Positions 9,111 through 17,373 of a stretch of DNA of 64,000 bases are shown in pieces (position 1 is the first letter of the stretch; the number at the start of each line of letters is the position of its first letter). The position numbers were made by a program, and so were the translations under genes. A model generated the notes under the pieces. The model searched no databases and was not told the DNA's origin. It saw only the letters and a list, made by a program, of their open reading frames with translations. This DNA comes from an uncultured Prevotella sp. (lineage in GTDB: Bacteria; Bacteroidota; Bacteroidia; Bacteroidales; Bacteroidaceae), in contig OMXE01000007.1 in the NCBI GenBank assembly GCA_900314935.1, positions 62,001 through 126,000 on the forward strand, in the 5' to 3' direction.

Positions 9111-10298
9111 ATGATGAAACTGAAACAATCAATATATGATGTGCTTTACCTCCTGATGGGCGCGTGGATCCTTTCGGGCTGCGTGGAGGAATTCGAGGCA
9201 GATATACCATCCTCGGATACTAACCTGCTTGTTGTTGAAGGCACGATATGTTCTTCGCAAGAGAATAAGTTCATCTTGTCGCGCACACAGTCGGTTAAAG
9301 GTTTCCATGAACTGCCAATGGTATTGGATGCCCAGGTTTATGTGCGTGGAACCGATGGCTCTATATATCAGGCATATCTGGCAGGTAACTATTACTCCTG
9401 CAAGGTAGGTGAACTGAATCCTGATGTGGAATACTACCTGCATATCGAGACGGGTGGTGAGGTGTATGAATCGGAGCCGCAGAAACCGCTTCGCACCGAG
9501 GGTATAGCCGAGGTGAAGGGAGTGCAGAACACGCCCGACAGCAATATCGATGTGCTCGTTACTCCCGAGGCTCCATTTGAGTCTGATCAGACAACCTATT
9601 ATTCCTGGACATGTGATGAAACATGGGAAGTGCATTCAGACTACAAAACCAACATGTATTTCGACACAGAAACCAAGACGCGTTTATACCAGGCTCATCT
9701 GTTCCCTGAATGTGGATGGAAGGATGACGTAGGCTCGACTATCATGGTAGGTGCCAGCACCAATTACGAAGGACAGCATATCCAAAGTCTTAAGCTGTAC
9801 GACATAGACTGTAGCAATGAGCGTGTATATTATATGTATAGCGGACTGATGCATCAACGTGCCATCTCAAAAGCCGAGTACGAATATGAATTGGCGTGTC
9901 GTCAGGCAGGTTCAGAGATGGGTGGCCTGTTTACGCCGCAACCGTCAGCCCTGCCAACCAATATCCGTTGTCTCACGTCCCGCAAGCACGTGATAGGATA
10001 TGTAGGGTGCTCATTGAATATAAGCGATTACAGGTTCTTCCTCGATGCAGAAAACTTCTCCATCCACTATCCAAGAGGAGAAGATAACCGCGTGTGGATT
10101 GACCCATGTAACGAGGAGATATGCTGCGCAATGGTAGAAAAGGGGATGTTCTTGTGTGAATGGGAAGACAACAGGATTTCGATGCGCACATTGAAAACGG
10201 CATGGGCAACGAAGAACCAGCTGGATGTGAGATATAAAGGTGCATATATTGAACGCCCTAAATATTGGCCAAAACAAGAAAATGATGAAGATGAATAG
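9111..10298 (+). CDS. DUF4249 family lipoprotein
   Basis: A 395-residue protein starting MMKLKQSIYDVLYLLMGAWILSGCVEEFEADIPS. The lipobox LSGC marks an outer-membrane lipoprotein. The opening after the cysteine (VEEFEADIP, then LLVVEGTI) is characteristic of DUF4249, an Ig-like family that almost always follows a TonB receptor, as here with a 10-bp gap. It probably caps or assists the receptor on the surface. An internal second module (about 130-340) has several cysteines. Its stop overlaps the start of the next gene, which supports cotranscription. Confidence 0.85.
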   Translation: MMKLKQSIYDVLYLLMGAWILSGCVEEFEADIPSSDTNLLVVEGTICSSQENKFILSRTQSVKGFHELPMVLDAQVYVRGTDGSIYQAYLAGNYYSCKVGELNPDVEYYLHIETGGEVYESEPQKPLRTEGIAEVKGVQNTPDSNIDVLVTPEAPFESDQTTYYSWTCDETWEVHSDYKTNMYFDTETKTRLYQAHLFPECGWKDDVGSTIMVGASTNYEGQHIQSLKLYDIDCSNERVYYMYSGLMHQRAISKAEYEYELACRQAGSEMGGLFTPQPSALPTNIRCLTSRKHVIGYVGCSLNISDYRFFLDAENFSIHYPRGEDNRVWIDPCNEEICCAMVEKGMFLCEWEDNRISMRTLKTAWATKNQLDVRYKGAYIERPKYWPKQENDEDE

Positions 10299-11571
10299 TA
10301 GAATAGGATTACTGATAGCTGCGATGGTGCTTTCCTTGAGTACCTTTGCTGCGAGTGTTTCTACCGACCGCACTTGGTATCTTGCCGGTGAGGCGATGCA
10401 AGTGAACATCTCCGTTGATGATGCCCTGATAGCATATGCTGAGCTGTGCGATAAGTACAGCTTGGCTGCCAGCACGGTGGTGAGCTTGAACGACGGAAAG
10501 GGGACGGGCATCATCGAACTGCCCTCCGACCTGCATAGCGGGTATTATGTGCTGTCGGTATATACGCGTCATCAAGCCCAAGTGGCGCATCAGCTCGTTG
10601 CGGTTGTGAATGCACTTCACAAGAGTGAGGATGATGATATCGAATGGGCTAATATTACTCATCCCGATTCGCTGAGCTATCCTTCCTTCGGTAGAGCAAA
10701 TGGCTTCTCTACTGCCGACTTGGTAGATGTAAAGCCGGTGGATGTTCGCGAGACGGAGGGCCACATCATCAAGGCTCGTGTGAAGAATGTGGATGGTGAG
10801 CAAATCTTACGGGGCAGTCTGATTCGTCCTTCACTGAGTATCGTAGGTAAGCAGATTCATTATTTTGAGGGGAAGATGGTGAACGACTCGCTGGCTGTGT
10901 TCTACACCTATGGCTTACACGGTAAGCAACCGCTGGTGCTCTCAGCTGCCTCGTACACAGGCGCGAGTCTGCCCATCGAGATGATTTCTCCGTTTGCTAC
11001 CTTGCTCCCCAAACGACTCCCTCATCTGGTGTTCCATTACAAGCGTAGTGAGGTGGAAGAACGTTCTTTGGACATGCAGCGCCATCAGATTGCCATTGCT
11101 CCAGCGAAGCGTGAGCTGCAGTTGGGCGACTATGCTGATGATACAGCTGAGGATGGCGTGCCTTTGGATTATGATGACTCGTTGTTCGGTACGAAGCCTG
11201 ATCCAGCGTATAATCTTGACGAATACCGCCAGTTCCTTACCATCAGGGAGGTACTGCTGGAATATGTGAACTGCGTAAGGAAAACGAAGATCAATGGGGT
11301 TTCGCAGCTGGTGGTACGCCGACCAGAGGATGCTTATGTGAGTGTTTGGCCTGCCATGGTTCTCATAGACGGAATGCCTGTGATTGATATTGAACGACTG
11401 CTCGACTATGATGCCCGACGCATTCATTATATCAATGTGTATGGCGGTCAATATACCTTTGGTAATGGGGTGTATAACGGCATCTTGTCGTTTGTGACAC
11501 GCTCCGGGAAGCTTACCAACTATCCCATTGAGCCGAACATGCAGTATCTGGTGTATGAGTTTCCTCAATAA
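10282..11571 (+). CDS. MG2-like protein with a TonB plug-like C-terminus
   Basis: A 429-residue exported protein. I place the start at the ATG at 10282, which overlaps the end of the DUF4249 gene and opens directly into a signal peptide (SRIGLLIAAMVLSLSTFAA); a further-upstream ATG would add a non-signal extension. Residues about 25-125 look like an alpha-2-macroglobulin MG2 domain (DRTWYLAGEAMQVNI..., GYYVLSVYT). The last ~90 residues (VLIDGMPVIDIERLL...INVYGGQYTFGNGVYNGILSFVTRSG) resemble a TonB-receptor plug with no barrel attached. It probably works with the receptor two genes upstream. The exact role is unknown. Confidence 0.75.
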   Translation: MMKMNSRIGLLIAAMVLSLSTFAASVSTDRTWYLAGEAMQVNISVDDALIAYAELCDKYSLAASTVVSLNDGKGTGIIELPSDLHSGYYVLSVYTRHQAQVAHQLVAVVNALHKSEDDDIEWANITHPDSLSYPSFGRANGFSTADLVDVKPVDVRETEGHIIKARVKNVDGEQILRGSLIRPSLSIVGKQIHYFEGKMVNDSLAVFYTYGLHGKQPLVLSAASYTGASLPIEMISPFATLLPKRLPHLVFHYKRSEVEERSLDMQRHQIAIAPAKRELQLGDYADDTAEDGVPLDYDDSLFGTKPDPAYNLDEYRQFLTIREVLLEYVNCVRKTKINGVSQLVVRRPEDAYVSVWPAMVLIDGMPVIDIERLLDYDARRIHYINVYGGQYTFGNGVYNGILSFVTRSGKLTNYPIEPNMQYLVYEFPQ

Positions 11572-11603
11572 AAAGACTCCAATTGAAAATTAAGAATAAA
11601 GGA

Positions 11604-12131
11604 ATGAAAGTTTGTGTGTTTTGTTCAGCGAACCACGATTTAGACCGTGATTTCTTCGCGAAGACATGGGAATTGGGTGAATGGCTTGCCAAGAACGGTC
11701 ATACCTTGGTGTTTGGCGGCACCGACCTGGGATTGATGGAGTGTATCGCCAAATCGGTGCATGAGGCGGGAGGACAGATCATTGGTGTTGTTCCTTCGAA
11801 GGTAGAAGAGAACGGACATGTGAGTGAATACCTCGACGTGCATATTCCTTGCGACAATCTGAACGACCGTAAGGCGCTGATGATGGCACAGAGCGATGTG
11901 TTCATTGCCCTGCCAGGAGGTATCGGTACGCTGGATGAGATCTTCTCGGTGGTCTCATCGGCTACCATCGGTTACCACCAGAAGACCGTTATTCTCTATA
12001 ACATGAAAGGGTTCTGGGATTCCCTCATCGCCTGTCTGCACGACCTGGAAGCCAAGGGAGTTACCCGCAAGCATTGGGATAACTATATCAAAGTGGCCAA
12101 CTCCTTAGAAGAATTGGCCACCCTCATATAA
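11604..12131 (+). CDS. LOG family protein (cytokinin riboside 5'-monophosphate phosphoribohydrolase-like)
   Basis: A 175-residue Rossmann-fold protein of the TIGR00730/LOG family. It shows VFGGTDLGLMECIA and the family signature PGGIGTLDE, which binds the nucleotide phosphate. Members release free base from nucleoside 5'-monophosphates; the physiological role in Bacteroidetes is unsettled. I start at the ATG at 11604, preceded by AAAGGA, rather than at an upstream TTG that would add seven residues. It lies 32 bp after the MG2/plug gene and may share its transcript. It runs convergently with the flavodiiron gene. Confidence 0.9.
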   Translation: MKVCVFCSANHDLDRDFFAKTWELGEWLAKNGHTLVFGGTDLGLMECIAKSVHEAGGQIIGVVPSKVEENGHVSEYLDVHIPCDNLNDRKALMMAQSDVFIALPGGIGTLDEIFSVVSSATIGYHQKTVILYNMKGFWDSLIACLHDLEAKGVTRKHWDNYIKVANSLEELATLI

Positions 12132-12168
12132 ATTAATTGTCAATTTTCAATTCTCAATTTTCAATTAG
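12132..12168. repeat. caatttt/caattct word run between convergent genes
   Basis: Four copies of an 8-9 bp word (caattttcaattctcaatt) fill the gap between the LOG and flavodiiron genes. The run also encodes the last four residues (LIEN) and stop of the flavodiiron protein, so the array has extended or replaced the native 3' end. Confidence 0.5.
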
Positions 12169-13344
12169 CAAAGCTTCCGCCATTGCCTTACCCAAGGCCT
12201 CGCACTGAGCGAATGTTTCGGGGGTAAGACTCTGCTTGATTTCCACCGGCGTGCCTACTGCCTCGAAGTGTAAACGCTCGTCGTTCCACTTCTGGATCTC
12301 TGCCACAGCCTTGGAAGCCCAGCCGAAGGAACCGAACCAACCCATCAGGTGGTTCTTGATGTCCTTACCTGCCAGCTCGGAAAGCAGTACATCCATCTCG
12401 TGGTAAAGACCGGTATTATAGGTAGGAGCACCCACAATCAGTCCTTTATAACGGAACACATCGCGGATGATATACGAATGATGTGTCTTCGAGACATTAT
12501 ACATCACGATGTTCTTCAGTCCTGCCTGTGAGGCAGCACGGGCAATCACCTCTGCAGCACGCTCCGTATTACCGTACATCGTACCGTAACAGATCACCAA
12601 ACCCGGTTCGGTCTCATAACGACTCATCTTGTCGTACATGTCAACCACCTTACTGATATACTCGTGCCATACCGGACCGTGGGTGGCACAGATATAATCG
12701 AGCTTGATGCCTGCGAGTTTCTTCAGGGCGTTCTGCACCGGGGTGCCATACTTACCCACGATATTCGAGTAGTAACGTACCATTTCGAGCCAGAATGTAT
12801 CGCAGTTGATCTCGCTGTCGATGATACCACCGTTCAAGGCGCCGAAGCAGCCGAAGGCGTCGCCAGAGAACAATACGTTACAAGAGGTGTCGAGGGTTAC
12901 CATCGTCTCGGGCCAGTGTACCATCGGTGTCAGCACGAAGTTCAGCGTGTGCTTGCCAAGCTCGATGGAATCGCCGTTTTTGACTTCCAGCGTACCTTCG
13001 CCAATGCCATAGAAACCCTCCATCATCTGGAACGTTTTCTTGTTTCCGATGATCTGGATTTCCGGATAATACTTCTTGATCAAGGCAATGCTTCCGCTAT
13101 GGTCAGGCTCCATGTGATTGATCACCAGATAGTCGATGGGGCGTTCGCCTATCACCTCCTGGATATTCTTCAGGTAGGGTACGAAGAAATCAACCTCTAC
13201 TGTATCAATCAGACACACCTTCTCGTCATCAATCAGATACGAGTTATAGCTCACCCCATTGGGCAACGGCCACAAACCCTCAAAAAGGTTCTTGTTACGG
13301 TCGTTCACGCCCACGTAGTAAATCTTGTTTGTAATCTCTATCAT
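12154..13344 (-). CDS. Flavodiiron protein (FprA-type A flavoprotein)
   Basis: A 396-residue cytoplasmic oxidoreductase that reduces O2 to water, or NO to N2O, protecting an anaerobe. Residues 1-245 form a metallo-beta-lactamase-like domain. It contains a complete set of di-iron ligands: the HxExDH run His77, Glu79, Asp81, His82, plus His143, Asp162 and His222. Residues about 250-396 form a flavodoxin domain with the FMN loop GTMYGNTE. No rubredoxin extension is present, so electrons must come from a separate rubredoxin or similar donor. It is about 65 bp downstream of the sugar kinase gene on the same strand and may share its promoter. Confidence 0.95.
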   Translation of the reverse strand: MIEITNKIYYVGVNDRNKNLFEGLWPLPNGVSYNSYLIDDEKVCLIDTVEVDFFVPYLKNIQEVIGERPIDYLVINHMEPDHSGSIALIKKYYPEIQIIGNKKTFQMMEGFYGIGEGTLEVKNGDSIELGKHTLNFVLTPMVHWPETMVTLDTSCNVLFSGDAFGCFGALNGGIIDSEINCDTFWLEMVRYYSNIVGKYGTPVQNALKKLAGIKLDYICATHGPVWHEYISKVVDMYDKMSRYETEPGLVICYGTMYGNTERAAEVIARAASQAGLKNIVMYNVSKTHHSYIIRDVFRYKGLIVGAPTYNTGLYHEMDVLLSELAGKDIKNHLMGWFGSFGWASKAVAEIQKWNDERLHFEAVGTPVEIKQSLTPETFAQCEALGKAMAEALLIEN

Positions 13345-13411
13345 ATAACTTTGAACTTTGATCTTTGATCTTTGAACTTTATGATTACCTTTGGATCCTT
13401 GGTCTTTAACC
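13345..13411. repeat. aactttga/gatctttg word run between kinase and flavodiiron genes
   Basis: Several copies of ctttga-type words (gaactttgatctttgat...) fill the spacer. A related ctttggtcttt pattern continues into the last codons of the kinase gene (AKELKTKEPMD). Similar words lie inside the helicase gene near 3.3 kb. Confidence 0.5.
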
Positions 13412-14365
13412 TTAGTCCATTGGTTCTTTGGTCTTTAATTCTTTGGCCATTTTTGTCCCGAAATCCACGCTCACCGAGTTATGGATGCTCTGGCAGCAGT
13501 TGGCCGAGAATTCCTGTGCGCACTGGATAATCTGGTCCCATTGCTCTTCCGTCAGTCCCTGCTCGATGGTTTCACGGGTAATATCGTATTTCATCATTCC
13601 ATACACCAGTCCTGCATTGAAGTTATCGCCTGCTCCGATGGTGCTGACCGTTTCGGTTGTCTCAACGGGATACTCTTTCTTTACCGTCTTTGTACGCAGC
13701 ACCACAGGATCAGCCCCCTGGGTATAGACGAAGTTCTTGCAATAGAAAGAAACCTCTGCGTTAAACACCTTATCGGGATCATCCTTCTTGAACAGCACTT
13801 GGAAGTCCTCCTTCGAGCCACGCACGATATCGGCCAGCTCGAGGTTCTCCAGGAAATTCGGCTTCAGCTTCATCACCTCATGCTGATGCGAAGGACGGAG
13901 GTTCACATCGTAATAGAGGATAGCCCCATGCTGACGGGCATAGTTGAGGAAGCCGTAAACCTGCGTGCGGATGACCGGGTTCACCGCATAGAACGAACTG
14001 AACATCACGATATCATCAGGCTGCACATCAGGGTAGGTAAAGTCGAGCTGATCGTGCGGATGATCCTTGTAGAACAGATACTGCGCATCGTTGTTCTCAT
14101 CAAGAAACGCCAGTGAAATGGGCGATTTTGACTCAGGGAACACATTGATGTTATCCGCGTTCACCCCATTATCGCGGGCAAAGCGGATGATGCTCTCGCC
14201 TACCCTGTCGTTACCTGTCTCACTGATGAACGAGCATTCCACGCCCGACCGTCCCAAGGAGATGACACCATTGAAAGCACCCCCTCCAGGCACGGCCCCT
14301 ATCGGCTGATTGTCCTTAAAGATAATATCGAAGATGGTCTCCCCTATTCCTATTACTTTGCGCAT
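13412..14365 (-). CDS. PfkB-family sugar kinase (fructokinase-like)
   Basis: A 317-residue ribokinase-superfamily kinase, close in layout to bacterial fructokinases. It starts MRKVIGIGETIFDIIF and carries the N-terminal glycine pair GAVPGGGAFN. The C-terminal anion-hole signature TIGAGDNFNAG puts the catalytic base at Asp247. It would phosphorylate a furanose sugar such as fructose in the cytoplasm. A clear promoter precedes it. The substrate cannot be fixed from sequence alone. Confidence 0.9.
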   Translation of the reverse strand: MRKVIGIGETIFDIIFKDNQPIGAVPGGGAFNGVISLGRSGVECSFISETGNDRVGESIIRFARDNGVNADNINVFPESKSPISLAFLDENNDAQYLFYKDHPHDQLDFTYPDVQPDDIVMFSSFYAVNPVIRTQVYGFLNYARQHGAILYYDVNLRPSHQHEVMKLKPNFLENLELADIVRGSKEDFQVLFKKDDPDKVFNAEVSFYCKNFVYTQGADPVVLRTKTVKKEYPVETTETVSTIGAGDNFNAGLVYGMMKYDITRETIEQGLTEEQWDQIIQCAQEFSANCCQSIHNSVSVDFGTKMAKELKTKEPMD

Positions 14366-14387
14366 ACTAATTCCTATTTATTCCGCG

Positions 14388-14419
14388 CAAAGATACAAAA
14401 TAAGTGAGAGACAGCCAAA
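14388..14419 (-). promoter_or_regulatory. Promoter for sugar kinase gene
   Basis: Minus-strand TTTG (14419-14416), 20-nt spacer, TATCTTTG (14395-14388), then a leader of about 15 nt to the ATG at 14365. The intervening ctcactta-like sequence resembles that of the helicase and DUF6057 promoters. This promoter also separates the kinase from the six-gene operon that ends at 14462. Confidence 0.7.
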
Positions 14420-14461
14420 ATATTTCCCAAAATTGTGGAATACCACACTTAGCACCAAATG

Positions 14462-16624
14462 CTAGTAGTCGGAAAAATCGAACTCATTCATCTCAAAAGT
14501 TTCCTCCCAAGGTTCAAATAGAATTAATGGGCCCATCTCTTTATGATTAGTATCCTTCCAGAGGAAGGCAAAAGGACAGAGTACGATTTTTGCCTCGTCT
14601 TTTGTGGTTCTTAGTGTCCATTTGTGGGTTACTTGACCATCGCCTGTTGCATTGGCGTAGAACATGGCCTCGCCCCTTCGATCGGAAGGAAGTGACTCAT
14701 ACAGGAGCATGTCTATCAGACCCCAGCTTTCCACATTGTCGGAACCAACCAGACGAGTGGTTGTGACAATAGTACGTACATATTCGAAGGTTACAGGATC
14801 TATAGTAACCTCCCCCTTATCAACTTTGGTGATGGAGATAGCTGGTTTGGTGGTGCTAAAGGGCAGTCCTTTATCGAAGACCGTTGGCTGCGCCAACATC
14901 GAATTCTCCCGGTAGCAGGGTACTGCGGTGTAGGATACACCAGGCTCAAGTCCAGTAAGCGAGAAGGTAAAGGTGTGCTTATGACTAAGCGTCGGAATGA
15001 TACCCATGTTGTTGCTGACGGTCTTTACCACCTCTTTGCCCTTCATAATACGTATGGAAGGATAGAACGGGTTGACGGCGCAGAGCAGACCGTTATCACT
15101 CAACCGAAACTCTGCATTGAACTTTAATTCGCCAGGATTCTGTCCATGACTTGTAATAATTCTGAAGGATTTGTCATCCATTTTGGGGTACAACGGATAG
15201 TTCCATTTGAAAAGCCCTGGCTTTACAAGGTCGAACAGGTTCCATGTCCAAGGCCCTATGGTATAGGCATGCTCATGAGAATCGTCCTCGTTTTCTGCCA
15301 TATAATCAGCTTCGGTATTCACCTCTTTGTAAAAATCTTCGTCATCTACCAAACCTATAAGCTCGGCCAAACCCAAGGCATTATCGAAGGCAGGACCTAA
15401 TAGAGCCTCAAACGAGAAGTCTGCTACGAACCTCACCTGAATACCTATTCTTGCCACAAACTCGATAGAAGGACAGTTTTCTATGTTTTTCTCGGCACTT
15501 TCCTTGGCATTTGTTGCTACTCCTATCTTTGCTTCTATTCCAAATTCCATATAAGGTTCCAATCGGATGGTGAAGGTCTTGGTGTACAGTCCTATTCCAA
15601 AAGTCACCTTAGGTGTGATGATGAAACTCCCTTCGATGTATGCACCAAGGTCAAACCCTTTCTTTTTAACTTCGACTTCCTTCCAGTATGCATCCCTGTC
15701 GATAAGATTGATGTGGTGCGTAGTAACAGTTGTCTTGCTGTAGGATATACTCGCTGTACCTCCAATCTTTGCTGAATATTGAATGTCGATGTCGATGAAG
15801 AATACCAGGACGACATAGCCCAATTTTACTGTTTTGTTCTTGACTGGTCGCCATTTTTTAAACGTACCACTTTTCTCGAATCCTCCCGAGATGTCGATGG
15901 TGAGCATTTGTTCCTCGGTTTCCACGACATCGATGTTGTAGTTACCATTGCGAATACTGAACTTGTCGAAGTTGAACTCTGTAGATACTTTCACATAATT
16001 CTTTTCAGCCTTCATGTCAATAGACCAATAGGCACCATCTTTCGTCCCTGAATAGCCAAAGGGAATAGGCAACTTAAAGGATACAGTGCTTCCACTGAAC
16101 GAGAATCCTTCCTCAACATACTCTTCTGAACTGCCAGCACGTGTAGCCACATAATACTCGTCCTGGTTCACATCGTCGTAGGTGAGTTGACCGTCGATAT
16201 CGAGTTCCTTGAAAGTCTCATCAAGCTTGGCATACTCAAGCAGACAACGGTATTTGCCATCAACGCGCTTCACAGAACGTACATGATGCGAAGCACCATA
16301 AGGAAAGAGACTGGTGGCCTTACTGACTAATATCTCACCCTTTTTCGGTAACAAGTTTTCAGGTGTATCGTCCTTAAAATCCACCTGCATGAATAAGTTC
16401 GTTTCATCTGCTTCCACATAGGCTATCTGTTGCTGCTCCTTTTCGTCCAACAAACGTACATTGTCGTTAAACTGATAGGTCATCTCAACACCGCTTACCG
16501 TCTCGGTAACCGGCTTGTCATAACCTTCTCCTGTATGGTGCGGTACTTGATCATAATCTTCCTCAAAGAGGGTGCAACCAGACAGCAGCAATGGGAGCAG
16601 TAGTAGCAGGTATATCTTTTTCAT
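14462..16624 (-). CDS. Large lipoprotein of the giant-surface-protein operon, function unknown
   Basis: A 720-residue lipoprotein. I start at MKKIYLLLLLPLLLSGC (16624), which gives a compact signal sequence and lipobox LLSGC. An in-frame ATG four codons upstream is possible. After an acidic linker (FEEDYDQVPHHTGEG) come long beta-rich stretches with amphipathic strands (about 190-400). An acidic segment (VNTEADYMAENEDDSHEH) and an Fn3-like C-terminal part (about 500-660, GLEPGVSYTAVPCYREN) follow. No family is recognised. It is the last gene of the six-gene run, 20 bp after the preceding lipoprotein gene, and is probably anchored in the outer membrane as part of the same surface assembly. Confidence 0.8.
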   Translation of the reverse strand: MKKIYLLLLLPLLLSGCTLFEEDYDQVPHHTGEGYDKPVTETVSGVEMTYQFNDNVRLLDEKEQQQIAYVEADETNLFMQVDFKDDTPENLLPKKGEILVSKATSLFPYGASHHVRSVKRVDGKYRCLLEYAKLDETFKELDIDGQLTYDDVNQDEYYVATRAGSSEEYVEEGFSFSGSTVSFKLPIPFGYSGTKDGAYWSIDMKAEKNYVKVSTEFNFDKFSIRNGNYNIDVVETEEQMLTIDISGGFEKSGTFKKWRPVKNKTVKLGYVVLVFFIDIDIQYSAKIGGTASISYSKTTVTTHHINLIDRDAYWKEVEVKKKGFDLGAYIEGSFIITPKVTFGIGLYTKTFTIRLEPYMEFGIEAKIGVATNAKESAEKNIENCPSIEFVARIGIQVRFVADFSFEALLGPAFDNALGLAELIGLVDDEDFYKEVNTEADYMAENEDDSHEHAYTIGPWTWNLFDLVKPGLFKWNYPLYPKMDDKSFRIITSHGQNPGELKFNAEFRLSDNGLLCAVNPFYPSIRIMKGKEVVKTVSNNMGIIPTLSHKHTFTFSLTGLEPGVSYTAVPCYRENSMLAQPTVFDKGLPFSTTKPAISITKVDKGEVTIDPVTFEYVRTIVTTTRLVGSDNVESWGLIDMLLYESLPSDRRGEAMFYANATGDGQVTHKWTLRTTKDEAKIVLCPFAFLWKDTNHKEMGPLILFEPWEETFEMNEFDFSDY

Positions 16625-16644
16625 GACAGTTAGCATTATGAATA

Positions 16645-17325
16645 TTACTGGATATGTAACGGGTAAAGATTGGAAAGAGTGCCGTGCGATTCACCGTCGA
16701 AGACAAACTCATCGGGGAAGTATTCGATAATTGCCTGTCCTTGACGATAGCATCCTATACGGATAATATCACCATACTCAAAGGGGCTCCACACACGGAT
16801 GACCATATAGCTGATGCCATTGTAGTTCCTCACGACTCCCAGGCCGCGCAGTTCGTCACCACACAAGGCACCTATCATCATGTTCTCATCAGGTTGCTGT
16901 CCATGTACAGAAACATCAGCATAGATAACCATATCGTAGGGGTAGGCAGCAATGTTCAGTTTCCAACGTGGCACTACATTGACCAGACAGGAGTCTTCAA
17001 GCTGTTCACTCACAGAGATGGCTTTAACCATGGTTGTACCTTCGCTGACGGCCACAAGGGTGTTGTCCTCAAAGGTGACTACGCTGTTATCATATGATGA
17101 CCAGAAGACCGCCATGTTACTGACTTCTTCCGGAGTAAACACACAAGGTATCTGCAAACGGTCACCAACCATAATATCCACCGAGTGCATTCCCAAACTC
17201 ATATCTGTGGCCTGAACAGCTGTTGGCAGTTCGTAGTCAGTGAGCTCGCCACAGGATACGAGAAGGCAAAACGGGATGATCCATTTTACTATACCTACTG
17301 TAGGATATCTATGTTTCATTCTCAT
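16645..17325 (-). CDS. BIG2-domain lipoprotein
   Basis: A 226-residue lipoprotein with lipobox LLVSC at Cys25 from the chosen ATG at 17325. In-frame starts at 17355 (ATG) and 17364 (GTG, with AAGGG nearby) would give an unusually long n-region. Residues about 35-120 form a bacterial Ig-like type 2 domain (VGDRLQIPCVF..., VAVSEGTTMVKAIS). The C-terminal half carries a GALCGDELRGLG module also seen at both ends of the 1161-residue protein encoded by the first gene of the operon. The gene sits between the Fn3 protein and the large lipoprotein with very short gaps. Confidence 0.8.
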   Translation of the reverse strand: MRMKHRYPTVGIVKWIIPFCLLVSCGELTDYELPTAVQATDMSLGMHSVDIMVGDRLQIPCVFTPEEVSNMAVFWSSYDNSVVTFEDNTLVAVSEGTTMVKAISVSEQLEDSCLVNVVPRWKLNIAAYPYDMVIYADVSVHGQQPDENMMIGALCGDELRGLGVVRNYNGISYMVIRVWSPFEYGDIIRIGCYRQGQAIIEYFPDEFVFDGESHGTLSNLYPLHIQ

Positions 17326-17373
17326 AACTCTGTTTTTAAGTGATAATCGTTGCATTCTTTTCACCCTTACGGT

